In this document: one piece after another, positions 7,580 to 17,101 of the stretch
How the letters are laid out: each line of letters starts with the position of its first letter
Position numbering within the stretch: the stretch's first letter is position 1
From: Phocaeicola_A sp964580305
Lineage (GTDB): Bacteria; Bacteroidota; Bacteroidia; Bacteroidales; Bacteroidaceae
Assembly (NCBI GenBank): GCA_964580305.1
Contig: CAZOKL010000027.1
Span: forward strand, 1-25,055
Reading direction: 5' to 3'
DNA: 25,055 nt
Notes under the pieces: generated by a model
The model's input: only the letters and a program-made list of their open reading frames with translations
What the model was told of the DNA's origin: nothing
The model's database searches: none
Translations under genes and position numbers: made by a program

Positions 7580-8989
7580 ATGCAAAAGGAATCTCAAAAA
7601 GTAACCTTATTGCGTTGGGCTGTAATCGTGAGTGACTTGGTTCTGCTCAACTTGTTGCTGTCCGTTTTTTATATATTCGGACGGAGTCTGGTCTCCGAGG
7701 TAGCACATGAGCAAATTCATGTGGCGTACTTCGTCTTTAATGTTATCTACTTGTTTTGTGTTTTCTGGAAAAAACCGGTGCTCTACATGCGTAAGGTCCG
7801 TCCCGAACAAATTGTGGGTCGGGTTTTTATCACGATATTTTGGTTTTTCATCTTTTCTTTCCTGATTGTCAACAATCTGGTTAAACATTCCTTTTCCTGG
7901 CAGTGGGCTGTATGCTTTTATCCTCTGCTTTGGGTGTGTATTACGGTTAATCGTTTGGCGATACGTGGTGTCATCAACCGTTATCGTCGTTTAGGACGAA
8001 ATATGCGCAATGTTATCTTCGTGGGGAGTGGCCTGAATATGTTCGACCTCTATGAGGAGATGGTGGGCGACCCTTCGACAGGATATCATGTGCTGGGCTA
8101 TTTTAACGACGAACCAGCAGCACATTTTCGCTTGCCCTATCTGGGAAAGGTGAGTGATGTCATTCCTTATTTACGCACACTGCCCGTGTCGCCCACGGCT
8201 CCTCCGAGGCTTTATTGCAACTTGCCTTCGGCACGTGCGGAGGAGATTCTGCAATTGATAAACTATTGTGAGAATCACCTGATCCGTTTCTGCAGCGTGC
8301 CTAATGTGCACAATTACGTGCGCCGCTCCATGCACATGACGCTGATGGGCAATGTGCCGGTGCTATATGTGCGTGAAGAGCCTCTGCGACAACCGCTAAA
8401 TCGCTTCGTCAAACGTCTGTTCGACATCGTGTTCTCGTTGGTCTTTTTGTGTACGATTTTCCCTTTCATATATGTTTTTGTAGCCATCGTGACGAAAATT
8501 ACTTCGCCCGGGCCCGTGTTCTTCAAACAGAAACGCAATGGCTTGAACGGAAAAGAGTTCTATTGTTACAAGTTTCGCAGTATGAAAGTGAACAAGGATG
8601 CCGACACGGTGCAGGCAACCAAAGATGATCCCCGCAAGACGAAGTTTGGCAATTTCCTGCGCAAGAGTAGCATCGATGAACTGCCTCAGTTTATCAATGT
8701 GCTTAAAGGTGACATGTCTGTCGTTGGACCACGTCCGCACATGCTGAAACACACGGAGGAATATTCGGCATTGATAAACAAGTACATGGTGCGCCATTTC
8801 ATCAAGCCCGGCATTACCGGCTGGGCGCAAGTGAACGGCTGCCGCGGCGAGACGAAGGAACTCTCGCAAATGGAAGACCGTATCAGGAAAGACATATGGT
8901 ATGTGGAAAACTGGTCGTTCTGGCTCGACTTGCGCATCATCTATATGACCGTGCGCAATGCCATTCATGGTGAAGACAACGCATATTGA
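7580..8989 (+). CDS. Undecaprenyl-phosphate sugar-1-phosphate transferase (polyprenyl glycosylphosphotransferase)
   Basis: A 469-aa integral membrane enzyme of the WcaJ/CpsE type. It transfers a sugar-1-phosphate from a UDP-sugar to undecaprenyl phosphate and so starts exopolysaccharide, capsule or O-antigen units at the inner membrane. About four N-terminal membrane segments (residues 12-125) are followed by a Rossmann-like CoA-binding_3 region (NVIFVGSG, 144-151). A further hydrophobic segment (281-305) leads into the bacterial sugar transferase domain with FFKQKRNGLNGKEFYCYKFR (314-333), DELPQFINVLKGDMSVVGPR (366-385) and PGITGWAQVNG (410-420). The sugar cannot be told from sequence. It stands alone in its unit, convergent with a glycosyltransferase gene. 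No other polysaccharide cluster is in the window. Confidence 0.93.
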   Translation: MQKESQKVTLLRWAVIVSDLVLLNLLLSVFYIFGRSLVSEVAHEQIHVAYFVFNVIYLFCVFWKKPVLYMRKVRPEQIVGRVFITIFWFFIFSFLIVNNLVKHSFSWQWAVCFYPLLWVCITVNRLAIRGVINRYRRLGRNMRNVIFVGSGLNMFDLYEEMVGDPSTGYHVLGYFNDEPAAHFRLPYLGKVSDVIPYLRTLPVSPTAPPRLYCNLPSARAEEILQLINYCENHLIRFCSVPNVHNYVRRSMHMTLMGNVPVLYVREEPLRQPLNRFVKRLFDIVFSLVFLCTIFPFIYVFVAIVTKITSPGPVFFKQKRNGLNGKEFYCYKFRSMKVNKDADTVQATKDDPRKTKFGNFLRKSSIDELPQFINVLKGDMSVVGPRPHMLKHTEEYSALINKYMVRHFIKPGITGWAQVNGCRGETKELSQMEDRIRKDIWYVENWSFWLDLRIIYMTVRNAIHGEDNAY

Positions 8990-9111
8990 TTATTTTTGAG
9001 ATTCAGAGATATATAAGAAGCTGTCTATTCACGTTTTAGATTATAATTGAGGAACCTTCGGGGTGTGGCATTATAAAAACAAGTCGCTCCCACACACCCG
9101 GAAAATAGAAA

Positions 9112-9155
9112 ACACGAGCGACACGAATCATATGCACGATTCGTGTCGCTCGTGT
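9112..9155. terminator. Long perfect hairpin between convergent genes (bidirectional terminator)
   Basis: Arms 9112-9129 and 9138-9155 are perfect 18-bp reverse complements with an 8-nt loop. On the minus strand the hairpin is followed by a T-rich stretch, so it fits best as terminator of the minus-strand glycosyltransferase gene. On the plus strand only short T-runs follow. A weaker 8-bp inverted repeat (9060-9067 with 9093-9100) lies just upstream. The rest of the 235-bp gap shows nothing else. Confidence 0.8.
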
Positions 9156-9224
9156 GTGTTAACTTATTTATCGAAAGTCATATAAATCATACGCAGAATT
9201 GCGCATAATCAGACGGTGTCGGGG

Positions 9225-10346
9225 TCAAGTGAATTCTTCCACCATATACATGTGATCGGTTGACCGATGCATGTAGGCATCTGGGTCGAGCGCATGGCTT
9301 ATCACGTATGGAGCACTTTTCACCCACGTGCGGAAGTGTGGGTCGGGGGTGTAATGCTCGGCAAAAGCCAGTAACTTGTCCAGCTCGAAGCTGTCGGCAA
9401 CGATGCCTGCACCGGCAGCCGCAGCATCAAACGCATTGCAATCCTGCTCGATGTGGGCTGGCACCATCAGTACTGGTTTGCACAAGTACATCGCTTCACA
9501 GATGGATTCGAAACCTGCTGTACTGGCATAGGCCCAGCAACCACTCATTTGACGCAAGAACTCGATGTCGTTTAGCGGATAGAAACTCAGCGTGTCGTCT
9601 TCTCGGCGGACGGTCTTCTCGCCTCGTTTGTCCCAGAAAAAGCGCAGAGGTATTTCTGGATGCAGTGCATGCCATTCGCGCACGTTTTCTGCAAAACCGG
9701 AATTGACCATGTAGCCGTGCACGTAATTGCCTTGGGAGCGTTTGCAGTGGAACACTTCTTTACGGAGCAGGGGTGGAACGACGCGGATGTTTTCCTTCCT
9801 GTCCTCATTCATTGCGTAAAATGACAGGGCGAGCTTTTTCTTTGCTCCGAGGCACGTCAGGCGGGTGAAAAATTTCAGCCCCCACAACTTGGGCAGACTC
9901 TTTTTGGGAAAATGGAAATCACAGTGGAGGAAGAGATATTGGTGGCCGATGCAGACTTGAGGCGTTGGAATGCGGTAGAGTGCATAGCTTAGTCCTGTGA
10001 GCAGTTCGTAGAAATTGACCACCATGTCGGCCCCGCTGCGGACAATGTGTTCCTTGATGAAGAGCATGCTGCGTACATATAGCGGCAGACGGGTCATGTT
10101 GTAGACCACACTGCGCGTGAGACTGTTGCGCTTGTTGGAAACTGTGGGCAGGAAGTTGGGGCTTTCAAACTGACAGATGGGTGCATGGATGCTACGGCTG
10201 AAAAAGGATGGGAGTTGGCGTGCATTGCTCTTTCCCACCAATACCTCCACCACTTCGTGCCCGCTGCTGCGCAGGATTTCCTCGAGTGCAATGGCTTGAG
10301 TCAGGTGTCCTCGGCCCTCGCCTTGGACGATAAACAGATATTTCAT
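9225..10346 (-). CDS. GT28-like glycosyltransferase family protein (MJ1255/VC2487-like)
   Basis: A 373-aa cytoplasmic or membrane-associated GT-B type glycosyltransferase. The N-terminal loop GEGRGHLTQA (residues 9-18) resembles the glycine-rich acceptor-side loop of MurG-like enzymes and of the MJ1255 family. The C-terminal half has the nucleotide-sugar motif YASTAGFESICEAM (273-286) followed by KPVLMVPAHIEQDCNA (290-305). No signal peptide or membrane segment is seen. The donor and acceptor are unknown. Its start overlaps the stop of the LpxH-like gene by 4 bp (ATGA), so the two are translationally coupled and probably act on the same lipid or glycan. Confidence 0.82.
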   Translation of the reverse strand: MKYLFIVQGEGRGHLTQAIALEEILRSSGHEVVEVLVGKSNARQLPSFFSRSIHAPICQFESPNFLPTVSNKRNSLTRSVVYNMTRLPLYVRSMLFIKEHIVRSGADMVVNFYELLTGLSYALYRIPTPQVCIGHQYLFLHCDFHFPKKSLPKLWGLKFFTRLTCLGAKKKLALSFYAMNEDRKENIRVVPPLLRKEVFHCKRSQGNYVHGYMVNSGFAENVREWHALHPEIPLRFFWDKRGEKTVRREDDTLSFYPLNDIEFLRQMSGCWAYASTAGFESICEAMYLCKPVLMVPAHIEQDCNAFDAAAAGAGIVADSFELDKLLAFAEHYTPDPHFRTWVKSAPYVISHALDPDAYMHRSTDHMYMVEEFT

Positions 10347-11152
10347 GAGGCAGGAGCTATGGTTGAGACAATATTGGGTGCGGACGGAGTTTTTTCTAAC
10401 TCAACTTCGGTGTAGTAGACGATGTTCCAGTCGCCCTCTTTGCTTTCTGTAAGAGCCGACATCGTTTCTACCCAATCACCGGAGTTGAGATAGTGTATTT
10501 GTCCGTGGTAACGGTTGTCAGGATGGTGTATGTGGCCGCAGATGATGCCGTCACATCGACGCGACACTGCAAACTCGGCCAATGTGGCTTCGAAGTCGAA
10601 GATGTAAGACACGGCCGACTTTACACGCTGCTTGATGCGCTGCGAAAGGGAATAGTAAGGTTTTCCACAGCGTGCGCGGTGGCGGTTGTAAATGCCGTTG
10701 AACCAAAGGAGGAACGTATAGCCCATGTCACCGAGATAAGCCAGCCACTTCATCTGCGTGGTGACGCGGTCGAAGATGTCTCCGTGCGTGACAAAGTAGC
10801 GTTTACCGTTGGCGCCTTTCAGCACATACTCCTTTACGATGTGCAAGTTGACAAAGTCGAGCGGAGCAATGCTGTTCAGGAAATCATCATGATTGCCACG
10901 CACATAAATAATCTCCGTGCCATAATTTTCCATCATCTTCATGAGAATCTTGAAAAACTGCGTATGTGCAGGTTGCCAGCGGCGTGTGCCGTTCTTGCGG
11001 ATGTGCCATCCGTCAATGATGTCGCCGTTGAGAATAAGCCGTTCACAGTCAATGCTACGCAGGAAGCGGCTCACTTCTTCGACTTTGGAGTGGGTGGTTC
11101 CCAAATGAATGTCCGAAAGAACCACCGTGCGGTAATGTTTGCGTATAAACAT
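10343..11152 (-). CDS. LpxH-like metallophosphoesterase (UDP-2,3-diacylglucosamine diphosphatase family)
   Basis: A 269-aa calcineurin-like phosphoesterase with all metal-binding blocks: SDIHLG (D14, H16), NGDIIDGW (D44), RGNHDD (N87, H88), THGD (H123) and CGHIHHP (H207, H209). It belongs to the LpxH/COG2908 group, whose classical member cleaves UDP-2,3-diacylglucosamine to lipid X in lipid A synthesis. Several paralogues have unproven substrates, so the exact reaction is uncertain. The frame is open 31 codons further upstream, but a TATCTTTG promoter element (11180-11187) lies inside that extension, so the start is set at 11152, with AAAGGTGAA upstream as ribosome binding site. It is first gene of a two-gene unit with the glycosyltransferase. 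Confidence 0.85.
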   Translation of the reverse strand: MFIRKHYRTVVLSDIHLGTTHSKVEEVSRFLRSIDCERLILNGDIIDGWHIRKNGTRRWQPAHTQFFKILMKMMENYGTEIIYVRGNHDDFLNSIAPLDFVNLHIVKEYVLKGANGKRYFVTHGDIFDRVTTQMKWLAYLGDMGYTFLLWFNGIYNRHRARCGKPYYSLSQRIKQRVKSAVSYIFDFEATLAEFAVSRRCDGIICGHIHHPDNRYHGQIHYLNSGDWVETMSALTESKEGDWNIVYYTEVELEKTPSAPNIVSTIAPAS

Positions 11153-11179
11153 AGTAGCGTGTTCACCTTTGTTACAGCA

Positions 11180-11187
11180 CAAAGATA
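11180..11187 (-). promoter_or_regulatory. -7 promoter element TATCTTTG of the LpxH-like/glycosyltransferase operon
   Basis: Reads TATCTTTG on the minus strand, an exact TAnnTTTG match, 27 bp before the chosen start. A TTTG-like box (plus-strand CAAA at 11214-11217) lies 26 bp further upstream, somewhat far for a -33 element. The element decides the start of the LpxH-like gene. Confidence 0.6.
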
Positions 11188-11293
11188 GACACGTTATATT
11201 ACGGAATGATGTACAAAGCGTTGCATTTCGTTGACAGTTATACACATAAAGCTCTTACGATGATAATGTAAGCCCATCAGGAATGCATGGCCG

Positions 11294-12670
11294 CTATTCC
11301 CATCCTCCTCCCAATGCTTTGTAGAGCTGCACCATCGCAATCTGTTTGTCGCGGACGGCATTGCTTAGGGCTATCTGAGCGTCGAGATAGGTTCGCTGGG
11401 CGTCGAGCCAGTCGAGGTAGCTGATGTAGCCGTTCATGTATTGTGTGCGGGTGAGTGAGGTGCTCTTGCGGGCAGCCTGTTCCAGCTTCAGGCGTGAGTC
11501 GTAGATGTCCTGCACCTTGTTGAACTCCACCATCGCATTGCGTGCATCGCGGAAAGCCGACAAAACAGCTTTCTCATATTGGTAGACCGCTTGTTCGTAG
11601 GCCGCCTTTTTGGCTTTCAGTGCCGCACGATTCTTTCCCATCGCAAAGAGAGGTGTGAGCAGATTGGCACTCAGGAAGTGATAGGGTGAATGAAGAAAAT
11701 CCTTGAACTCCTCGCTTTCCAGACCATAGTGTGCTGTCAGGGTGATGCGGGGAAAGAGATTGGTGTAGGCAATGCCCACATCGGCATTGGCGGCAATCAG
11801 TGCTTCTTCTGCTGCACGTATGTCGGGACGGCGCTCAAGCAGCGATGAGGGTAATCCTGCGGGAAGAGTCTCAGGCAAACGGATGTCTTGTGGATGATGC
11901 GAACGTTCCACTTTCCCGGGATAACGGCCGGCGAGGAAGTTAATGTCGTTCTCTTTCAGTGCAATTTTGCGTTCCAAGTCGGGGATAAGCGTAGCTGTGC
12001 GGGCAAGTTCCACCTGGGCCTGTTGATAGACAGCTTCTGATGTCAGTCCGCCATTGAAACGGAGGCGTGCCAAGTGTACGCTTTCTTCACGGGCACTCAA
12101 CGTCTGCTTCACGATGGCCAGTTCGTTGTCCAATGCAACCAATTCAAAGTATGCTTGCGCCACTTGTGCCACAAGTGTCATTTGCAAGGCACGGCGATTT
12201 TCCACAGCTTGTACGAATTGTGCCATGCTCTTGTCCTTTGCCCAACGCAGATTTCCCCAAAGATCCAGTTCCCAGGAGACGATGAATTTGGCTGAATATT
12301 CAGGTACAGACTCATAATTGTCACCTCCGTAGTTTTCGGCTTCTTTGTCCGTATAGAGCAGCCCGTTCACTTGCGGAAAGAGGTTGGCGTAAGTAATCCG
12401 TCTTTGTGCAGCCATTTCTTTCAAGCGTGCAGCGGCTGTGAGCATGTCTTTGTTGTGTTCCAACGTTTCACGGATGAGGTTCTGCAGTGTGGTGTCGGTG
12501 TAGAGCTCCCACCAGTGGAAGTCTGCGATGGATGTCGTGTCGGTCGCCGTGCTGTCAAGCAAAGTCGGCAGGTGCAAATCCGGGCGTGCATAGTGCTTGC
12601 CCAACTGGCACGACGCAGCAAACAGACTGAAAAAGATGATATAGACGATATGCTTCATGCGAAAAGTCAT
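11294..12670 (-). CDS. RND efflux outer-membrane lipoprotein (TolC/NodT family)
   Basis: A 458-aa outer-membrane channel of the OprM/NodT type. It has a short signal with lipobox FAASC (acylated Cys21), then the family-typical start of the mature protein (KHYARPDLHLP), and two long helical, coiled-coil-forming repeats rich in Ala, Gln, Arg and Glu (for example MLTAAARLKEMAAQRRITYA). The second half contains LPSSLLERRPDIRAAEEALIAANADVGIA, the usual family signature. It completes a tripartite pump and opens the exit path in the outer membrane. Its start overlaps the pump gene stop by 4 bp, so it is translationally coupled as last gene of the operon. I see no strong terminator after it. Confidence 0.93.
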   Translation of the reverse strand: MTFRMKHIVYIIFFSLFAASCQLGKHYARPDLHLPTLLDSTATDTTSIADFHWWELYTDTTLQNLIRETLEHNKDMLTAAARLKEMAAQRRITYANLFPQVNGLLYTDKEAENYGGDNYESVPEYSAKFIVSWELDLWGNLRWAKDKSMAQFVQAVENRRALQMTLVAQVAQAYFELVALDNELAIVKQTLSAREESVHLARLRFNGGLTSEAVYQQAQVELARTATLIPDLERKIALKENDINFLAGRYPGKVERSHHPQDIRLPETLPAGLPSSLLERRPDIRAAEEALIAANADVGIAYTNLFPRITLTAHYGLESEEFKDFLHSPYHFLSANLLTPLFAMGKNRAALKAKKAAYEQAVYQYEKAVLSAFRDARNAMVEFNKVQDIYDSRLKLEQAARKSTSLTRTQYMNGYISYLDWLDAQRTYLDAQIALSNAVRDKQIAMVQLYKALGGGWE

Positions 12671-15600
12671 TTATGTTTGGAGAGTTTGTTTTTGGCTTTA
12701 TCCTTGGCTTTGTAGATGTAGACAAAAAAGAATGGCACGAGTATGATGCCGAAAATGACAGCACAAATCATGCCGAAGAACACACCGGTGCCGATGGCCC
12801 GACGGCTGGCTGCGCCCGGACCAGAAGCAATCACCATCGGCAGCATGCCGAGAATGAAAGCCAACGAGGTCATCAGGATGGGGCGGAAACGCATCTGTGC
12901 GGCATGCAGGGCAGCCTGAAACGTGTCTACTCCTTTGTCTACTTGCTCCTTGGCAAACTCCACGATGAGAATGGCGTTCTTGGCTGCCAGACCAACCAGC
13001 ATCACCAGGCCTATCTGGAAATAGACATCGTTTTCCAGGCCGCACGTCCAGACACCGAGATAGGCCCCCAGGGCTGCCACAGGCAATGAGAGAAGCACCG
13101 CAGCAGGAATCATCCAGCTTTCATAAAGAGCAGCCAGGAAAAGGAAGACAAAGAGAAACACCAGTGCCAGCACCAGCCCGGTCTGTCCGCCGGCTTGCTT
13201 CTCTTGATAGGAAAGTCCGCTCCACTCCACACCGATGTTGTCGGGCAGATGTTCGCGTGCTATTTTCTCGATGATGTCCATCGCCTGGCCGGAACTGTAG
13301 CCTTCGGCCGCGTCGCCCCGGATGATGGACGCCGTGAACATGTTGAAACGCTTGATGCTTCCCGGGCCGGCAGTGTAGGAGGCCGTGCCTAAAGCCGTCA
13401 GCGGAATCATTGCTCCGTCGGTGCCGCGCACGAAGAACAGGTTCAGATTGTCCTTGTGTTTGCGGTAAGAAGCCTCGGCTTGGATGTAGACACGGTAGAT
13501 GCGGTTGAACATGTTGAAGTCGTTCACATAGACTGAGCCGGTATAAGCCTTCATTGTGGAGAACACATCAGACAGGGGGACGCCGGCAAACTTCACTTGG
13601 TCGCGATCTACATCGAAGTAGAGTTGGGGAATTTCAGCCTGGAGCGATGAAGACAGACCGGTCAGTTCCTTGCGTTGGGATGCGTAATATAATAAGGTGT
13701 CGACGGCATTCACCAAATCGTCAAATGTGGCGTCGCCGCGTGCTTCGAGTTGCATTTCAAATCCGCCTGAAGTGCCCAGGCCGGGAATCACCGGCGGTGT
13801 GGACAGATAGACTTTGCTTTCGGGGTAGCGTGACAGCTCCTTGCGCACCCGGGCCATTACCTGGTCAATGGGCATGTTGGCGCGTTCTTCCCAAGGTTTC
13901 AGGATGACGGTCAGTGTGGAGCGTCCTTGGTTGCTGCCCACACGCGGGCTGGAACCGGTCACATTCTGCACATATTCCACTTCGGGGAGCGTCATGAGAT
14001 AGTCAATGGCACGCTCTGTCACGATGCGCGTCCGTTCCAGAGTGGCACCTTCGGGCAGCTCCAGTTCCACTGTGAAATAGCCTTGGTCTTCGGTTGGAAG
14101 GAAGCTGGTTGGGATGAAGCGGTTGATGAGCAGGATGACAATGAGCACAAAACCGAAGGCGCTCATCACGCGTCGTGGGTGGCGGATGCCCGTAGTGATG
14201 GCTGCGAGATACTTGTTGTTGCCCACGCGAAGCCAATAGTTTATGTAGCGGAAGACGATGTTTTTCTTCTTGTGCCCTCCTGTCGATGCAGGTTTCAGGA
14301 TGAGTGAACACATCACCGGGCTCAGCGTGAGGGCCACGACGGTCGAGATGAGCACCGACACCACGATGGTGATTGTGAACTGACGGTAGAGTTGCCCCGT
14401 GATGCCCGGCAGGAAGCTCACCGGCACGAACACGGCAGCCAGCACCAGTGAAGTGGCTATCAGCGCACCGGTCAGCCCGTCCATCGCTTTCTTGGTTGCT
14501 TCGTAGGCGCTGAGATGCTCCTCTTCCATGATGCGCTCCACGTTTTCCACGACAACGATGGCGTCGTCGACCACGATGCCGATGGCCAGGATGAGGCCGA
14601 GCAGCGTCAGGATGTTGAGCGAGAAGCCGAAGATGAGCATGAAACCAAACGTTCCGATGAGCGAGATGGGCACGGCCACTATCGGAATGAGCGTCGCACG
14701 CCAGCTTTGCAATGACAGGAACACCACCACAATCACGAGGAAAAGTGCCTCGAACAGTGTCTTGTAGACTTCATGGATTGACTCGGAGATGTAGGTCGTC
14801 ATGTCGAAGGGTATCTCATAAGTCAGTCCTTCGGGGAAATTGCGACTGATGTCTGTCATCGCGTCCTTGACTTTCTGAGCGACCTCCATCGCGTTTGCTC
14901 CGGGCAGCATATAGATGCCAAGCACGGCCGCGTTGCCACCGTTTATGCCACTCTCTGTGTTGTATGAGGAGGCCTCAAGCGACACGCGGGCCACGTCGCG
15001 CAGGCGGATAATCGAACCGTCAGGGTTGGCCCGCACAACGATGTCTTCGAACTGGCTGACCGTTGACAAGCGTCCCTGCGTGGTGATGGGGATGGTCACA
15101 TCGAGTCCCGACACGGGTTGCTGTCCCAGCACACCGGCTGCCGACTCGCGGTTTTGGTCCTTCAGGGCGTTCTGCAAGTCCTGCACCGTCAGGCCGAAGT
15201 TGGCCATCTTGTCGGGCTGCACCCAAATCTGCATGGCATAATAGCGGCTTCCGATGTTCGACACACGCCCGACACCCGGGATGCGGCGAAGCACGTCGAG
15301 CACGTTGATGGTCGCAAAGTTGCTCAGATATATCTCGTCAAATTTCGGGTCGTTCGACGTCAGGCAGAGCGTCATCAGCTGGCTGGAGGCTTGTTTCTCC
15401 ACGGTAATGCCGTTCTGGACCACCTCGGCCGGCAGACGTGACTCGGCTAATTTCAGCCGGTTCTGAATCTCCACGGCCGAGAGGTCGGGGTCTGCCGAGA
15501 TGTCGAAGGTTATGGTTGCCGAGAAACCTCCCGAGTTGGAGCTTGTCGACTCCATGTAGAGCATCCCCGGAGTGCCGTTCAGCTGCTGCTCGATGGGCGT

Positions 15601-15789
15601 GGCCACGGCCTGCGACACCGTGATTGCGCTGGCGCCGGGATAGGACGCGCTGATTTTCACCACCGGAGGCGTGATTTGGGGATACTGGTCAATGGGAAGC
15701 ATCGTCAGGCCAATGATGCCCACGATGACTATGATTATTGAGATGACCGCCGAAAACACCGGACGGTCGATGAAGAAATTCACTTTCAT
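12667..15789 (-). CDS. RND multidrug efflux pump, inner-membrane subunit (AcrB/HAE1 family)
   Basis: A 1040-aa proton-driven transporter, full length for the HAE1 family. It begins MKVNFFIDRPVFSAVISI with the first membrane helix, followed by the porter-domain region PIDQYPQITPPVVKISASYPGA. The fourth helix contains the proton-relay pair D408-D409 in GIVVDDAIVVVENVERI. The second half repeats the architecture and has the conserved lysine in VGLAAKNAILIVEFAKE. Substrates cannot be predicted, though drugs, bile salts or detergents are usual. The frame extends 35 codons upstream, but that extension runs into the preceding gene and the ATG at 15789 gives the family N-terminus. It lies 16 bp after the fusion-protein stop and overlaps the outer-membrane gene by 4 bp. 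Confidence 0.96.
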   Translation of the reverse strand: MKVNFFIDRPVFSAVISIIIVIVGIIGLTMLPIDQYPQITPPVVKISASYPGASAITVSQAVATPIEQQLNGTPGMLYMESTSSNSGGFSATITFDISADPDLSAVEIQNRLKLAESRLPAEVVQNGITVEKQASSQLMTLCLTSNDPKFDEIYLSNFATINVLDVLRRIPGVGRVSNIGSRYYAMQIWVQPDKMANFGLTVQDLQNALKDQNRESAAGVLGQQPVSGLDVTIPITTQGRLSTVSQFEDIVVRANPDGSIIRLRDVARVSLEASSYNTESGINGGNAAVLGIYMLPGANAMEVAQKVKDAMTDISRNFPEGLTYEIPFDMTTYISESIHEVYKTLFEALFLVIVVVFLSLQSWRATLIPIVAVPISLIGTFGFMLIFGFSLNILTLLGLILAIGIVVDDAIVVVENVERIMEEEHLSAYEATKKAMDGLTGALIATSLVLAAVFVPVSFLPGITGQLYRQFTITIVVSVLISTVVALTLSPVMCSLILKPASTGGHKKKNIVFRYINYWLRVGNNKYLAAITTGIRHPRRVMSAFGFVLIVILLINRFIPTSFLPTEDQGYFTVELELPEGATLERTRIVTERAIDYLMTLPEVEYVQNVTGSSPRVGSNQGRSTLTVILKPWEERANMPIDQVMARVRKELSRYPESKVYLSTPPVIPGLGTSGGFEMQLEARGDATFDDLVNAVDTLLYYASQRKELTGLSSSLQAEIPQLYFDVDRDQVKFAGVPLSDVFSTMKAYTGSVYVNDFNMFNRIYRVYIQAEASYRKHKDNLNLFFVRGTDGAMIPLTALGTASYTAGPGSIKRFNMFTASIIRGDAAEGYSSGQAMDIIEKIAREHLPDNIGVEWSGLSYQEKQAGGQTGLVLALVFLFVFLFLAALYESWMIPAAVLLSLPVAALGAYLGVWTCGLENDVYFQIGLVMLVGLAAKNAILIVEFAKEQVDKGVDTFQAALHAAQMRFRPILMTSLAFILGMLPMVIASGPGAASRRAIGTGVFFGMICAVIFGIILVPFFFVYIYKAKDKAKNKLSKHK

Positions 15790-15805
15790 GAGGCGGAGGG
15801 GAGGT

Positions 15806-17041
15806 TTAGTCGTTACGGGTGGAGGGAGTGTCGTCCGCCGATGAAGGACGGGCAAAAGCACTGTCAGACGGCAGGGCCAGGTTGCTGTTGTCAATGCGGA
15901 CCCGCATGCCCGGCGTCAGCTTGTGGTAACCCTCGGCGACAATCTGTTCGTCGGCTGCCAGACCGCGTTCCACAACGACGTAGTTGTCTTGCTCGGGCCC
16001 CAGCTCGACGAAGCGCCTCTCGACGGTGTTGTCACGGCGCACGACGTAGATGTAGGCACCGCCTTTCTCAACAATGACCGCCTTCTGCGGCACCATGAGC
16101 GCGTTTTCAATGACGTCAAGCAGCAGGCGCACCTTCGTGAACTGCCCGGGCAGGAGAATGCGGTCGGGGTTTGGCATCTCGGCACGCACCGAGAAAGTGC
16201 CCGTGCGAGGGTCCACTTGCGGCTCGGCAAAGTCCACAAGGCCGTGGAACGGATACACCGTGTTGTCGGCCAGGGTGACCGTCACGTAGGGTTGCCACGA
16301 GCGTGTGGAGTCTTTCTGACCGAGGTTGACGTTGCGCTCCTTGCTCTTCAGGTAGTCCAGGGCCGTCATGCTGAAGTCCACCAGCACGGTGTCGCTCTTC
16401 ACAATGGTGGCCAGCAGCGACTTTCCGCCCGTGCCCACGAGCGTGCCCAGGTCGACGAGCCGCTCGCTGATGTTGCCCGAGATGGACGAGCGCACAATCG
16501 TGTATCCCAGCTCCAGTTCGGCCTGTGAGAGGTCGGCCTCGCTCATGGCCACGGAAGCCACTGCGCTTTCATAGGCCGCCACGGCATTGTCCAGGTCGAG
16601 CTGGCTGGCCGCGTTCTGCTCATAGAGCGGGCGGATGCGCTCCAGGTCACGCTGGGCCTTGCGCTCCTGCGCCTCGTCTTTTTTCAGCTGTGCCCGCGCT
16701 TTGTCGGCCTTTGCGCGGTATTGTTCCTGGTTGATGACGAAGAGCACCTGGTTTTTCGTCACATAAGAGCCTTCTTCAAAGAGCATTTCCTCCAGAAAGC
16801 CCTCGACGCGTGCGCGTATTTCGACAAACTGCTGGGCGCGGACGCGGCCCACATATTCGCCATAAATGTTCACGTCTTTCTGCACCACGGGCACCGTGGC
16901 GATGACCGCAGGTTCCGGTTCGGCCTCGCGCCGGTGCGTGAGCACCCACACCGCAGCCGCCACAATGAAGATGGCCGAGCACGTGTATGCGATGTTTGTC
17001 CGCGTGAGGTGGAGTTTTCTGTTCTTTAGAAATCTTTTCAT
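15806..17041 (-). CDS. RND efflux membrane fusion protein (AcrA/MexE family)
   Basis: A 411-aa periplasmic adaptor linking pump and outer-membrane channel. A single N-terminal membrane anchor (about residues 17-35, no lipobox) is followed by the first beta/lipoyl half (VGRVRAQQFVEIRARVEGFLEEM), a helical hairpin rich in Lys, Arg, Glu and Ala (about 110-170), and the second lipoyl half (GYTIVRSSISGNISERLVDLGTLVG). The beta-barrel and membrane-proximal domain contains DPRTGTFSVRAEMPNPDRILLPGQF. It is first gene of the operon, with a predicted promoter 60 bp upstream of its start. The last residues are low in complexity and acidic (PSSADDTPSTRND). Confidence 0.95.
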   Translation of the reverse strand: MKRFLKNRKLHLTRTNIAYTCSAIFIVAAAVWVLTHRREAEPEPAVIATVPVVQKDVNIYGEYVGRVRAQQFVEIRARVEGFLEEMLFEEGSYVTKNQVLFVINQEQYRAKADKARAQLKKDEAQERKAQRDLERIRPLYEQNAASQLDLDNAVAAYESAVASVAMSEADLSQAELELGYTIVRSSISGNISERLVDLGTLVGTGGKSLLATIVKSDTVLVDFSMTALDYLKSKERNVNLGQKDSTRSWQPYVTVTLADNTVYPFHGLVDFAEPQVDPRTGTFSVRAEMPNPDRILLPGQFTKVRLLLDVIENALMVPQKAVIVEKGGAYIYVVRRDNTVERRFVELGPEQDNYVVVERGLAADEQIVAEGYHKLTPGMRVRIDNSNLALPSDSAFARPSSADDTPSTRND

Positions 17042-17101
17042 ACGTAGTCAAGAGTGGTTTGGTTATGTGTTCCGTCGCTGTTGCTCCTTCACACTGCGGT
17101 G

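Noticed and set aside
10493..11188. Plus-strand open frame of 231 codons opposite the LpxH-like gene
   Set aside because: It is antisense to a gene with all metallophosphoesterase motifs, and no domain is recognisable in the translation.
11153..11245. N-terminal extension of the LpxH-like protein
   Set aside because: The extension contains the predicted promoter element of the gene and is Cys-rich and unlike the family N-terminus.
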